Below are positions 16,005 to 25,000 of a DNA stretch of 44,475 bases, piece after piece. The number at the start of each line of letters is the position of its first letter. Position 1 is the stretch's first letter. Source of the stretch: an uncultured Lachnospiraceae bacterium (GTDB lineage: Bacteria; Bacillota; Clostridia; Lachnospirales; Lachnospiraceae). The DNA lies in NCBI GenBank assembly GCA_947589095.1, contig CANQBX010000026.1, positions 1 through 44,475 on the forward strand, read 5' to 3'. The notes under the pieces are model-generated. The model did not search any database and was not told where the DNA came from. It saw nothing but the letters and a program-made list of their open reading frames with translations. The translations under genes were made by a program, and so were the position numbers.

Positions 16005-17070
16005 ATACTTGCACCGATCTATCAAGGCTGACATTATGAGCGCAATAGAAGCGGTGTATGATAGGGGACAGTTTATTAGAGGGGAAGAGTGTGCGGCGTT
16101 CGAACGTGAATTTGCTGAGTGGAATGAGTCTAAATATGCTGTGGGAGTGGGATCGGGACTTGACGCAATATACCTTGCATTAAAGGCTCTAGGAATTGGT
16201 ACAGGTGATGAGGTCCTTGTGCAGTCCAATACATTTATTGCGACTGTATTAGCGGTAAGTTATACGGGGGCAACACCAGTGTTGGTTGATCCTGACGAGA
16301 TCACGTACAATATGGCATTAAAAGGTCTGAAGGAATCGCTTACCACCCGTACAAAAGCAATTATTCCTGTCCATTTATATGGTCAGATGGCCCAAATGGA
16401 TGAAATCATGGAGTTTGCGAGGGAGAATCAACTTTATGTTGTAGAAGATTGCGCACAGGCGCACGGCGCAACGTTTATGGGTAAAAAGGCAGGCAATTAT
16501 GGAAATATCGGCTGTTTCTCATTTTACCCGGGGAAAAACCTTGGGGCGCTTGGGGATGCAGGGGCTATTGTTACTGATAATGCAGATCTGGCGGAAAAAG
16601 TCCGGATGTTGGGAAACTATGGGAGCAGCCGAAAGTATTATCATGAATTTAAGGGATCAAACAGCCGGCTGGATGAACTGCAGGCGGCGATATTAAGAGT
16701 GAAACTCCGGCATCTGGATGAATATAATAAGGAGCGCGCAGATATAGCTGAGAAATATCTGAGGGGAATTGTAAATCCATTGATTAAGCTTCCCACCGTG
16801 GGACCGGATCGAAAAGCGATCTGGTATGTATTTTCGATTTTGTGTGAAAAGCGTGATGATCTTCAGCGGTATCTAAAAGAAAACGGAGTTGAAACCATTT
16901 GCCATTATCCGATAGCAATCTGTGATCAGCCGGCATATAAATATGACAATTTGGGTATTCAGCCATATGCCCGATACATCTGTGAGAGACAGTTGAGCCT
17001 GCCGCTATATATCGGAATGACAGATCAGGAATTGAGTTATGTTATTGATTTGATTAATGATTTTAGATGA
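15976..17070 (+). CDS. PLP-dependent sugar-nucleotide aminotransferase (FdtB/QdtB-like, DegT/DnrJ/EryC1 family)
   Basis: A 364-residue aspartate-aminotransferase-fold enzyme. Family motifs are [43 protein letters not shown] (Asp for the PLP ring nitrogen), [18 protein letters not shown] with the Schiff-base lysine at K187, and [16 protein letters not shown]. It should transaminate the 3-keto sugar nucleotide made by the FdtA-like protein, using glutamate. Start ATG 15976 follows an AGGGAGA site. The frame is open to a TTG at 15955, but that lacks a ribosome site. No rmlA or rmlB is present in the window, so dTDP-4-keto-6-deoxyglucose must come from genes elsewhere. Confidence 0.9.
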   Translation: MRRIPFATFEYLHRSIKADIMSAIEAVYDRGQFIRGEECAAFEREFAEWNESKYAVGVGSGLDAIYLALKALGIGTGDEVLVQSNTFIATVLAVSYTGATPVLVDPDEITYNMALKGLKESLTTRTKAIIPVHLYGQMAQMDEIMEFARENQLYVVEDCAQAHGATFMGKKAGNYGNIGCFSFYPGKNLGALGDAGAIVTDNADLAEKVRMLGNYGSSRKYYHEFKGSNSRLDELQAAILRVKLRHLDEYNKERADIAEKYLRGIVNPLIKLPTVGPDRKAIWYVFSILCEKRDDLQRYLKENGVETICHYPIAICDQPAYKYDNLGIQPYARYICERQLSLPLYIGMTDQELSYVIDLINDFR

Positions 17071-17079
17071 GGCATGAAG

Positions 17080-18609
17080 ATGAGTACGAAAGCGATTGAA
17101 TATATTGTTGTACAGGCAGGCGGCAAGGGAACCCGGTTACAGTACCTGACGGAGAATCGTCCCAAGGCATTAGTTCCTGTTGATAATCGGCCGATGCTAT
17201 TCCACTTGTTTGAAAAGTTTCCTGAGAAGCGGTTTATTATTATAGCCGACTATAAAGCGGATGTGATGGAGAAATACCTGTCTGCGTTTGCTAAAGTTAA
17301 GTTTTTGATTGTCGGCACAGATGGGAAGAACGGAACCTGTTCTGGTCTTAAAAATGCCATAGAGAAGATACCAGATCAGAAGTCTTTTATGCTGATTTGG
17401 TCGGATTTGGTATTGCCAGATGAATTCAAACTGCCAGAGAAAGGGCAGAACTATGTGGGTCTGTCGAAAAATTTCCGTTGTAGATGGCGTTATGAGAATG
17501 GACAATTTGCCGAAGTTCCATCTGAAACAAATGGCGTAGCAGGATTATTTGTTTTTAAGGACAAGACATTTCTGGAAGATGTTCCTTCAGAAGGAGAACT
17601 GGTAAGATGGCTCGGCGTCCGAAACGATATCCAATGGACGGAACTTCCATTATATCGGACAAAAGAGTTTGGTCTGCTATCTGAATACCAGGAATATAGC
17701 AAGACCCCGATTGCAGGAAGATGCAGGCCCTTTAATAAATTGACTGTCAATGATGACATTATCATTAAGGAACCCGCTGATAAACAGGGAGCAGAATTGG
17801 CGGAAAAGGAAAAGGCATGGTATCGATTTGTTAAGGATAAGGGCTATGGGAAAATTCCATATATTTATTCATTCGATCCGTTCAGCATGGAACGGATTCA
17901 TGGGAAGAACATTTTTGAGTATACAGACATATCTTTTGAAAATAAGAAGGCTATATTATCAGAACTAATTGAAAATCTGAAGGAACTCCATAGTTTGGGA
18001 TGGCAGAATACGGATTATTTCAGCATTCGGGAAGCGTACTATAATAAGACGCTCGCCCGGTTGGATAAAGTACGATCTCTGGTTCCTTTTGCGAATGAGA
18101 AATACATTCGGGTTAATGGAAGAAACTGCAGGAATGTGTTTTTCTTTAAAGAACAACTATACGAAAAGATTGCTAATTATCATTGTCCGTATTTTACGGT
18201 AATTCACGGCGATAACACGTTTTCAAATATGCTTTTGGATAAGGATATGCATCCTGTGCTGATCGATCCCAGGGGCTATTTTGGATTTACCAGAATTTAC
18301 GGAGACCCTGTATATGATTGGGGAAAGTTATATTATTCGCTTGTAGGAAACTATGATCAGTTTAATCTGAAACGCTTCCGCCTGCATATATCAGAAGAAG
18401 AGATTCATCTGGAGATTGACTCAAATGGATGGGAAGATTTGGAAGGCGTATTCTTTGATCTTTTGGGAGATCAGGTAAAGAAGGCTGATATAAAGCTAAT
18501 CCATGCCGTTATATGGCTTTCTTTAACTACCTATGCTTGGGAGGATTATGATTCTATCTGCGGCGCTTTTTATAACGGTCTTTACTATTTGGAAGAAGCA
18601 TTGTCCTAA
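17080..18609 (+). CDS. Fusion of sugar-1-phosphate nucleotidyltransferase and APH/choline-kinase-like kinase
   Basis: About 509 residues in two modules. The N-terminal half (about 1-215) is an NTP-transferase: VVQAGGKGTRLQYLTENRPK and a catalytic-aspartate segment MLIWSDLVLP. The C-terminal half (about 230-509) is an aminoglycoside-phosphotransferase/choline-kinase fold with the catalytic loop VIHGDNTFSNMLLD and metal-binding LIDPRGYFG. One chain could thus phosphorylate a small sugar or alcohol and activate it as an NDP derivative. Together with the next two genes (SIS isomerase, HAD phosphatase) it recalls GDP-heptose routes (GmhA, HddA, GmhB, HddC), except that the kinase is APH-type rather than GHMP. 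A CDP-choline-like activation (LicA plus LicC) is another reading. ATG 17080 is better spaced from GAGG (17069-17072) than ATG 17074. Confidence 0.83.
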   Translation: MSTKAIEYIVVQAGGKGTRLQYLTENRPKALVPVDNRPMLFHLFEKFPEKRFIIIADYKADVMEKYLSAFAKVKFLIVGTDGKNGTCSGLKNAIEKIPDQKSFMLIWSDLVLPDEFKLPEKGQNYVGLSKNFRCRWRYENGQFAEVPSETNGVAGLFVFKDKTFLEDVPSEGELVRWLGVRNDIQWTELPLYRTKEFGLLSEYQEYSKTPIAGRCRPFNKLTVNDDIIIKEPADKQGAELAEKEKAWYRFVKDKGYGKIPYIYSFDPFSMERIHGKNIFEYTDISFENKKAILSELIENLKELHSLGWQNTDYFSIREAYYNKTLARLDKVRSLVPFANEKYIRVNGRNCRNVFFFKEQLYEKIANYHCPYFTVIHGDNTFSNMLLDKDMHPVLIDPRGYFGFTRIYGDPVYDWGKLYYSLVGNYDQFNLKRFRLHISEEEIHLEIDSNGWEDLEGVFFDLLGDQVKKADIKLIHAVIWLSLTTYAWEDYDSICGAFYNGLYYLEEALS

Positions 18610-18632
18610 ATACAAAATCAGAGGAGGAGAAC

Positions 18633-19211
18633 ATGAGAGACTATTTTGAGCAGACATTAAAAATACTTTCAGATTCATTGCGCGGAATTAATGAGGAAGA
18701 CTTCAGCCGTCTATTGGATGAATGTGAACAGACCTTGAAGCAGGGGAGAAAGATCATTGTGAGTGGCTTGGGAAAGAATGTGCCGATATGTGATAAATTC
18801 GTCGGTACCATGCTTTCTTTGGGCCTTGACGCCAATTTTTTGCATACGAATTCAGCGGTACATGGCGATATGGGGATGGTTCACCCGGGCGACCTGGTTA
18901 TTGTCCTGACGAAAAGCGGCTCCACGTTGGAATCTATATATCTTGTAGATGTGCTGCAGCCGAAACAGTGTAATTTATGGCTGCTCACGTTTAATGAAAA
19001 AGGGAAACTTTGTTCAAAAATAAGCAAGAAAATTGTGGTTCCGCTAGAGCATGAAGGAGATATGTGGAATATCATGCCTAACAACTCAACGATACTTAAT
19101 CTAATTGTTCTTCAGACTCTGTCTATGAAGCTTGCCCAGAGAATGGGGATAAGTCTGGAGGATTTTAAGGTCAACCATCCCGGAGGGGCGATTGGGGAGC
19201 AGCTGCGATGA
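18633..19211 (+). CDS. SIS-domain phosphosugar isomerase (KpsF/GutQ-like without CBS domains)
   Basis: A 192-residue SIS protein: GRKIIVSGLGKNVPICDKFV at the start of the fold, DLVIVLTKSGSTLES for the phosphate-binding serine loop, and a C-terminal FKVNHPGGAIGEQL that matches D-arabinose-5-phosphate isomerases (KpsF/KdsD/GutQ). Those usually have two CBS domains after the SIS fold; here the protein ends at that point. It probably interconverts a ketose and aldose phosphate, feeding the upstream kinase-nucleotidyltransferase. Its stop overlaps the HAD gene start (ATGA). Substrate (arabinose-5-P, sedoheptulose-7-P or another) cannot be fixed from sequence. Confidence 0.85.
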   Translation: MRDYFEQTLKILSDSLRGINEEDFSRLLDECEQTLKQGRKIIVSGLGKNVPICDKFVGTMLSLGLDANFLHTNSAVHGDMGMVHPGDLVIVLTKSGSTLESIYLVDVLQPKQCNLWLLTFNEKGKLCSKISKKIVVPLEHEGDMWNIMPNNSTILNLIVLQTLSMKLAQRMGISLEDFKVNHPGGAIGEQLR

Positions 19212-19588
19212 CAGGAAATAATAGTTTATGCCTTTCAGCTCTGGGGCATACCTGGATTCTGGATCTTGATGGAACTATTTTGATACATAATGGATATAAA
19301 ACAAATGGCATAGATGAATTTGTTCCCGGAGCCAAGGCGTTTTTGGAATCTCTGCCGGAAGAAGATTGCATTGTCTTTATCACTTCACGGAAGAAAGAAT
19401 ACCAGAAACAGACAGAAACTTTTTTAAAGGATAATGGAATCCGTTATAATTGTGTCATATATGAGGCCCCGTATGGCGAGAGAATATTGATTAATGACAG
19501 TAAACCCTCTGGTCTGCAAATGGCTTATGCTTGCGCTGTCAGGAGAGATACGTTTGATATAAAATGGGTAATTAGTCAAGAAATGTAA
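19208..19588 (+). CDS. Small HAD-family phosphatase of a sugar-activation pathway
   Basis: A compact 126-residue HAD protein. Motif I is WILDLDGTIL, motif II is FITSRKKEY, and the motif IV region is GERILINDSKPSG. The cap domain is minimal, as in C0-type phosphatases acting on accessible phosphosugars. Translation is coupled to the SIS isomerase by ATGA. In a heptose-like scheme it would remove the phosphate added at the non-anomeric position before nucleotidyl transfer, the role GmhB plays; that assignment is by analogy. Confidence 0.82.
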   Translation: MTGNNSLCLSALGHTWILDLDGTILIHNGYKTNGIDEFVPGAKAFLESLPEEDCIVFITSRKKEYQKQTETFLKDNGIRYNCVIYEAPYGERILINDSKPSGLQMAYACAVRRDTFDIKWVISQEM

Positions 19589-19614
19589 GAATAACTGAGC
19601 GAAAAGGAGAAGCC

Positions 19615-20523
19615 ATGCAAGATGAAGAATTGCGTATAGCGCGATTTAACAGAAAGATCAAAAAAATAGATTCTTCTTATATCATTGTAACAATGCCGCA
19701 AGGTTTGGGGGATATCTTGTTTTTCTGTATTTTTTCAAAGGAATACCGCAGATTGCATCCCCAAAATAAATTAGCGCTGCTTGTTACAAAGCGCCATTTT
19801 TTAAACTTGGCGGAATTGTACAGGGATTGTTTTGATAAAATTCTATATGTAGATGCAGATATATTTTCGAAAATTGATAGTTCTCGATTGACATTTTACT
19901 ATCATCTTATATATGACGAGAAAAATCCCCAGGTACACTTGGCAGATGCCGTCAGAAATGCGATTGGTGTAGGAAATAACGTTAATCCATACTATCCTGT
20001 AATATATGTCAGCGCGAAAGAAAAGAGGCGTATACAGAAACTGGGCGTGCAGCGGGGAAGAACGGTACTGATTTCTCCGGAAGCTGTATCCTGCAGTATT
20101 GACGCTTCCGAGGAAGACTGGTTGAATATTGCGGATATGTTGGAGAAAAAGGGATTTAGGGTTTTCTTTAACTGTGGTAATAACTTGATGTATGGAACTT
20201 ATCCAAAGGTATTCTTGTCTTTAAGGGAAACATTAATTTTTACGCATTATGCGGGATATTTTATCGGTTTCAGAAGCGGATTATGCGACGTGATATCAGC
20301 ATTTTCAGACTGCAGACAGATTATCGTATATCCTAATAATAAAAGGCGGGGAGAATTTCCCGCAGTTAAAGATTTTGATATAAATCCGAATGTGAAATAC
20401 ATGGAATACTGCAGTCTAAAGCGCGCATTTCCTGACAGGATTATTACGGAGTTTATCTACGAAAAAGGCAGAATGGCAGCTGCGATAGAGAGGGAGTTTG
20501 GCAATGGCGAAAATATTGGTTAG
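19615..20523 (+). CDS. Putative GT-B glycosyltransferase, distantly GT9/heptosyltransferase-like
   Basis: A 302-residue protein that starts with IIVTMPQGLGDILFFCIFSK, the same strand and glycine loop arrangement as GT9 heptosyltransferases. It has a second Rossmann-like half (TVLISPEAVSC, EEDWLNIADMLEKKGFRVFF) and a donor-site motif YFIGFRSGLCDVISAFS. This supports a transferase using an NDP sugar. Its place directly after the heptose-like activation genes fits, but the similarity is weak and from motifs only. AAGGAG precedes ATG 19615, and the 3' end overlaps the next gene by 20 bp. Confidence 0.6.
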   Translation: MQDEELRIARFNRKIKKIDSSYIIVTMPQGLGDILFFCIFSKEYRRLHPQNKLALLVTKRHFLNLAELYRDCFDKILYVDADIFSKIDSSRLTFYYHLIYDEKNPQVHLADAVRNAIGVGNNVNPYYPVIYVSAKEKRRIQKLGVQRGRTVLISPEAVSCSIDASEEDWLNIADMLEKKGFRVFFNCGNNLMYGTYPKVFLSLRETLIFTHYAGYFIGFRSGLCDVISAFSDCRQIIVYPNNKRRGEFPAVKDFDINPNVKYMEYCSLKRAFPDRIITEFIYEKGRMAAAIEREFGNGENIG

Positions 20524-22045
20524 TTATTTCCGTTCGGATGAAATGTCTGTTAATGATACGTTGTGCTTCTGGGATTCATTTTTTAAGGAATTAACAGACT
20601 GCGGCAACGATGTATTGGCAATCAATAATGCTTACTATGGTATTTTCAACCCTAATCGGACGGACAATATCGGCATAAAGAACTATTTACTGAATGAAGC
20701 AATTAAATTCGCGCCGGATTTGATCATAACATTCAACCACCGGATCTTACAGGAGATCCTGGATGAGTTTAAGGATGTTCCTGTGGTGATCTATGACGGA
20801 GATGAATTGCGCTTTTTCTCAGATCTGGATGTGATCAAGGAGAACATTGAGCGGTATAAAGTATTTTCTATCGTAGAAGATTGGAGAAAGGATTATCTGG
20901 AATTTGGATTTAAGGACGATCAGATTTTTTATCTCCCTCCTGGAACTTCCATAAGAAAAGACGATAATATGCCCCAGACAATGAATATCTCTTTTCTGGG
21001 ACAACGGCGATTCTTCTTGAGTTCTAAATTGAAGGACTGCATACGGGAAGGACGGGATTTGGATAAGTTTTATGATATGTATCTTGATTTCGTAAGAACC
21101 CATGACTATTCTTATGAAGACATTTATAAAAGAAATATGGCGTATCGTTCGGATATCCAGATGACGGATGCGGATTTATGGCCTTTATTTGATCAGAGTT
21201 ATTTGATCTTTGCCAATCTGCTTGACCTTGGACTCCATCTGGGGGGACATGAGGCAGGATGGCGCGATATTGTGGATTTTGTTCCACAGATAGCGCTGAC
21301 TCATAATAAAGCCAAGGTATTCTCTTTGAAAGAGAATCAGGATTTTTATAATTCTTCCATTTTATCCTTGTGTCCGATGCATCCGCAGGCAAAAGGAAAG
21401 GGTTATTCCTGGCGGTGCTATGACATTATGGCAAGCAACGCATGCCTGGTATCATCCTATTCCTCTGAGTTGAAAGAGGAAACGAAGGGGATGGTTGACC
21501 TACCGATGTTCCATACTCCAGCGGAAGCGCGGGAAATATGTAAGGATCTTTTGGAGAATCCATCGAAAAGAAAAGAGATTGTTCTGGCCTCTCAGGAATA
21601 TATTGATAAAAATGGCCGTTGGATCGATCGGATCAGGAAGATGGAGCAGATATTGGATATGAAATTAATCTGCGAAGGGAAAAAGGGAGAGTTTAAAAAG
21701 CTTACCTGGCATCCGGCAGAGTGGGACATTGTATATCCACAAAGACAGACAATTGTAGAAACTTCACAGCCATTCAAAAAGGAACGTCTGCTTTCGTTGG
21801 GAGACAGAATCAGAAATAAAGTAGTAAATCCGCAGTTATTGATATCGTTACTTATCGCGGTTTTGCTGAACATATCATTATTAGCAGGAGCAAAAAATGG
21901 ACTGTTTTCTTCAGCGTTTACACCTTTATTTATAGAGGGCCTGACTTGGATGACCGCAGTTCTAACGATTGGGTTGGCGATATTATTGGAATTATGTGTT
22001 ATATATAAGTACCTTTACAAAATTGTGAGAAAGTTGTTGAGTTAG
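20504..22045 (+). CDS. CgeB-like glycosyltransferase with C-terminal membrane anchor
   Basis: A 513-residue protein: ILVSYFRSDEMSVNDTL, PDLIITFNHRI and VVIYDGDELRFFS in the first half, then ISFLGQRRFF and a second-half motif GKGYSWRCYDIMASNACLVS typical of CgeB/Glyco_trans_1_2 transferases (about 305-325). The last 80 residues contain two hydrophobic segments (about 434-452 and 470-495) that would anchor it to the membrane. ATG 20504 follows GAGAGGGAG at 20487-20495; the TTG at 20498 lies too close to that site. Donor and linkage unknown. Confidence 0.76.
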   Translation: MAKILVSYFRSDEMSVNDTLCFWDSFFKELTDCGNDVLAINNAYYGIFNPNRTDNIGIKNYLLNEAIKFAPDLIITFNHRILQEILDEFKDVPVVIYDGDELRFFSDLDVIKENIERYKVFSIVEDWRKDYLEFGFKDDQIFYLPPGTSIRKDDNMPQTMNISFLGQRRFFLSSKLKDCIREGRDLDKFYDMYLDFVRTHDYSYEDIYKRNMAYRSDIQMTDADLWPLFDQSYLIFANLLDLGLHLGGHEAGWRDIVDFVPQIALTHNKAKVFSLKENQDFYNSSILSLCPMHPQAKGKGYSWRCYDIMASNACLVSSYSSELKEETKGMVDLPMFHTPAEAREICKDLLENPSKRKEIVLASQEYIDKNGRWIDRIRKMEQILDMKLICEGKKGEFKKLTWHPAEWDIVYPQRQTIVETSQPFKKERLLSLGDRIRNKVVNPQLLISLLIAVLLNISLLAGAKNGLFSSAFTPLFIEGLTWMTAVLTIGLAILLELCVIYKYLYKIVRKLLS

Positions 22046-22068
22046 GATAATACGAGGGAATACGCGGC

Positions 22069-25000
22069 ATGGAAAATAACTGGATACTTAATGAATTACG
22101 GGGGGGTACGATCCAGTGGGATAGCTGGAATCCTAGAATGAGAAGAATATTTGATTTGGTTTATCCGGATATTATGAATCATGAATATACGTCTGTTATG
22201 GACTTGGGTGCCGGTCAGATGTATTTAAAAGATCTATTACCTTCGGATATTGCATATTATCCGGTAGATTATCTGGCACGGTGTCCGGAAACTTTAGTAT
22301 ATGATTTTAATAAGCATGAGTTTCCAGAACAGAAAGCTGATCTGGTTGTGGCCGCAGGTATTATGCATTATGTTCAGGATACGGACTGGTGGCTGAAGGA
22401 GATACAGGAGCACTGTGGCAAGACATTTGTGCTTACTTATACGCCAGTGGAATTGGAAGGAGATATAAAGAAACGGGAAGAACTTTTTCTATGGGGGAAT
22501 CATTACAGTTATACTGAGTTATATGAGTGTCTGATAAAGCATGGTTTTCTTCCCGTACATGTCGAAAAGGGCAATTATGATAATAAGTGGACAGAGCATG
22601 TTATTCTGGTTCTAAAGAAATCAGAGGCAGCCAATCTGCCTGATTTGGCTTCGTGCAGTGGATGCGGCATCTGTGCAATGGAATGTCCGGCAAGCGCCAT
22701 ACAGATGCGAATGGATAGAGAAGGCTTTGCACGTCCTGAATTTGACAGCGAAAAATGCATTGGATGTCAGAAATGTATGAGGAAATGCCCTTCTTTGAAT
22801 ATAGATGCGTCTAATCAGATGAACCCTGATACATACGCTTTTTGGGCCGATGAGGATGTCCGTTCAAAAAGTTCATCCGGCGGTGCCTTTTCGGTATTGG
22901 CAGATGCGGTATTAAAAAAGGGAGGATATGTATGCGGTGCAGCCTATGATAAATACAGGCATTCTATTTCACATATGATTGTGCAGGACGAGGCGGGATT
23001 ATGCAGGCTGAGAGGCTCCAAATATGTTCAGAGTGATATTCAGCCTGTGCTGGAGCCGATAAAGCGGTTACTGGAAACGCAGGGTGCTCCTGTATTATTT
23101 ACCGGGTGTCCTTGTCAAATTGCCGCTCTGAAGGCATATTTAGGAAAATCCTATGATCAATTATATCTGGCAGATCTTTTATGTGCTGGTGTGACATCGC
23201 CACAGGTTTTTACGGAATATCTGGAGGATAGTTATGATTTAGACAGAATAAGTAATGTAAATTTCAGGACGAAACAAAATGGTTGGGATCCTTTTTGGCT
23301 GACGGTCACTTATGATAATGGGGAACAATCCGTTGTAGGAATCGCGACGGATCCGATGGAGCAGCTTTTCCACAGCCTTTCTGGGATGCGTCAGAGCTGT
23401 TATGCTTGTGTGTTTTCAGCCTTCCCCAGACAGGGAGATCTCACGATGGGAGATTTCTGGGGAATCCAGAATTATGATGCTGTCTTGGATGACAACAAGG
23501 GGACAAGCTTTGTCAGTGTGAATAATGAAAAAGGAAGAAAATTGTATGAGATGCTGGAGCAAAATGCTGCGATGATAAAGCCCGTTCCGTGGCAGTATAC
23601 AGGAACGAACCGCCTTTTTCCTTTTTTGAGTGAACGCAGCAAGATGCCGGAAACCAGGGAATATTTTTATCATTTAAGAGAAAAGCGTTCATTTGGAGAA
23701 GCTGTAAACAGGGCGCTTCAAATGAAATTTGACGTTGGCGTCGTCTGCAATTGGAGCGGCGACAATTATGGGGCCCAGATCACCCAGTATGCGTTTTATC
23801 ATGTTCTTACAAGAATGGGGCTGGAGCCGATCATGATCGAGCGGCCTAAGATGCCCTGGCCGGGCGGAAATGACTCCAGAGCGGGACTGTTCCGAATGAA
23901 TCCGTATCCAAGTTATGCGATGTGCCCGCTTTTTAGTGATATTGAAGAAATGCGGGCGATCAATAATTACGCTGATACGTTTATTGTACCATCCGATCAG
24001 CTATGGAATGCGTTATTTGCTGAAAAGGATCTGTTTGCGTTGGGGTACATCGCGAATAATAAAAAGAAGATATCCTATGCAACTTCTTTTGGATGTGATC
24101 CGCATAATTGGAGCGAGGATGAGCGGGCCCGCGAAGCCTTCTTTCTCAAGCAGTTTGACGCTATTTCCGTGAGAGAAGACAGCGGGATAAGAATTCTTCG
24201 AGAGTCGTTTGGCGTTTCGGATGCGGTACAGACATTGGATCCGGTGTTTCTGTGCGAGGATGATTTTTATGATGAGTTGTGTAAGAAATCCCGCTATTCT
24301 GAGAACAGGGGACATATTGCCGCGTTTATCCTGGATCCGAACCCTGAAAAGGCAGAACTTATTCGGAAATTGAGCAGAAAGACAGGAAAACCAAGCTTCC
24401 AGATCACAGATTCATATAAGCGAGAGGAAAGGGCAAAACAATGGGATTTGCCGGTAGAAATGAATGTATTTACGGAAGATCTGCTGGCGGTTATTAAAAA
24501 CAGTGATTATGTTATTACAGATTCCTTCCATGGCGTGTGTTTTGCCGTATTATTTAGAAAACCGTTTTTAGCTATTGTGAATCAGCAGCGTGGGATGGCG
24601 AGATTCCTTTCTATTCTGCGCTTATTTCATCTGGAAGATCGCCTGATATTTGCAGTAGAGGAAGCGGATACGGATGTGCTTGAAAAGCCGGTTGATTATT
24701 CCCTTGTGGAAGCGGTTTTGCACAAAGAACGGAAAAAGTCTCTGGAATGGCTGAAAAATGCACTTCAAATGCCAAAGAAAGCGGATCTGACAGCTTATGA
24801 TATTCTGGATGAGAAATTATATCAAAGGGGAAAGGATTTAGAAAAGTATAAAGAACAGAATAAGGGGATATTTGCTGGAATTGACAATCGATTGGTTAAT
24901 ATCGATAAAGAATTGTTGCGGGTTAATCAAAATACAGATGCTGTCAATTCGGAACTGTTGAGGGTTAACCAAAATATAGATGCTGTCAGTTCAGAGTTAC

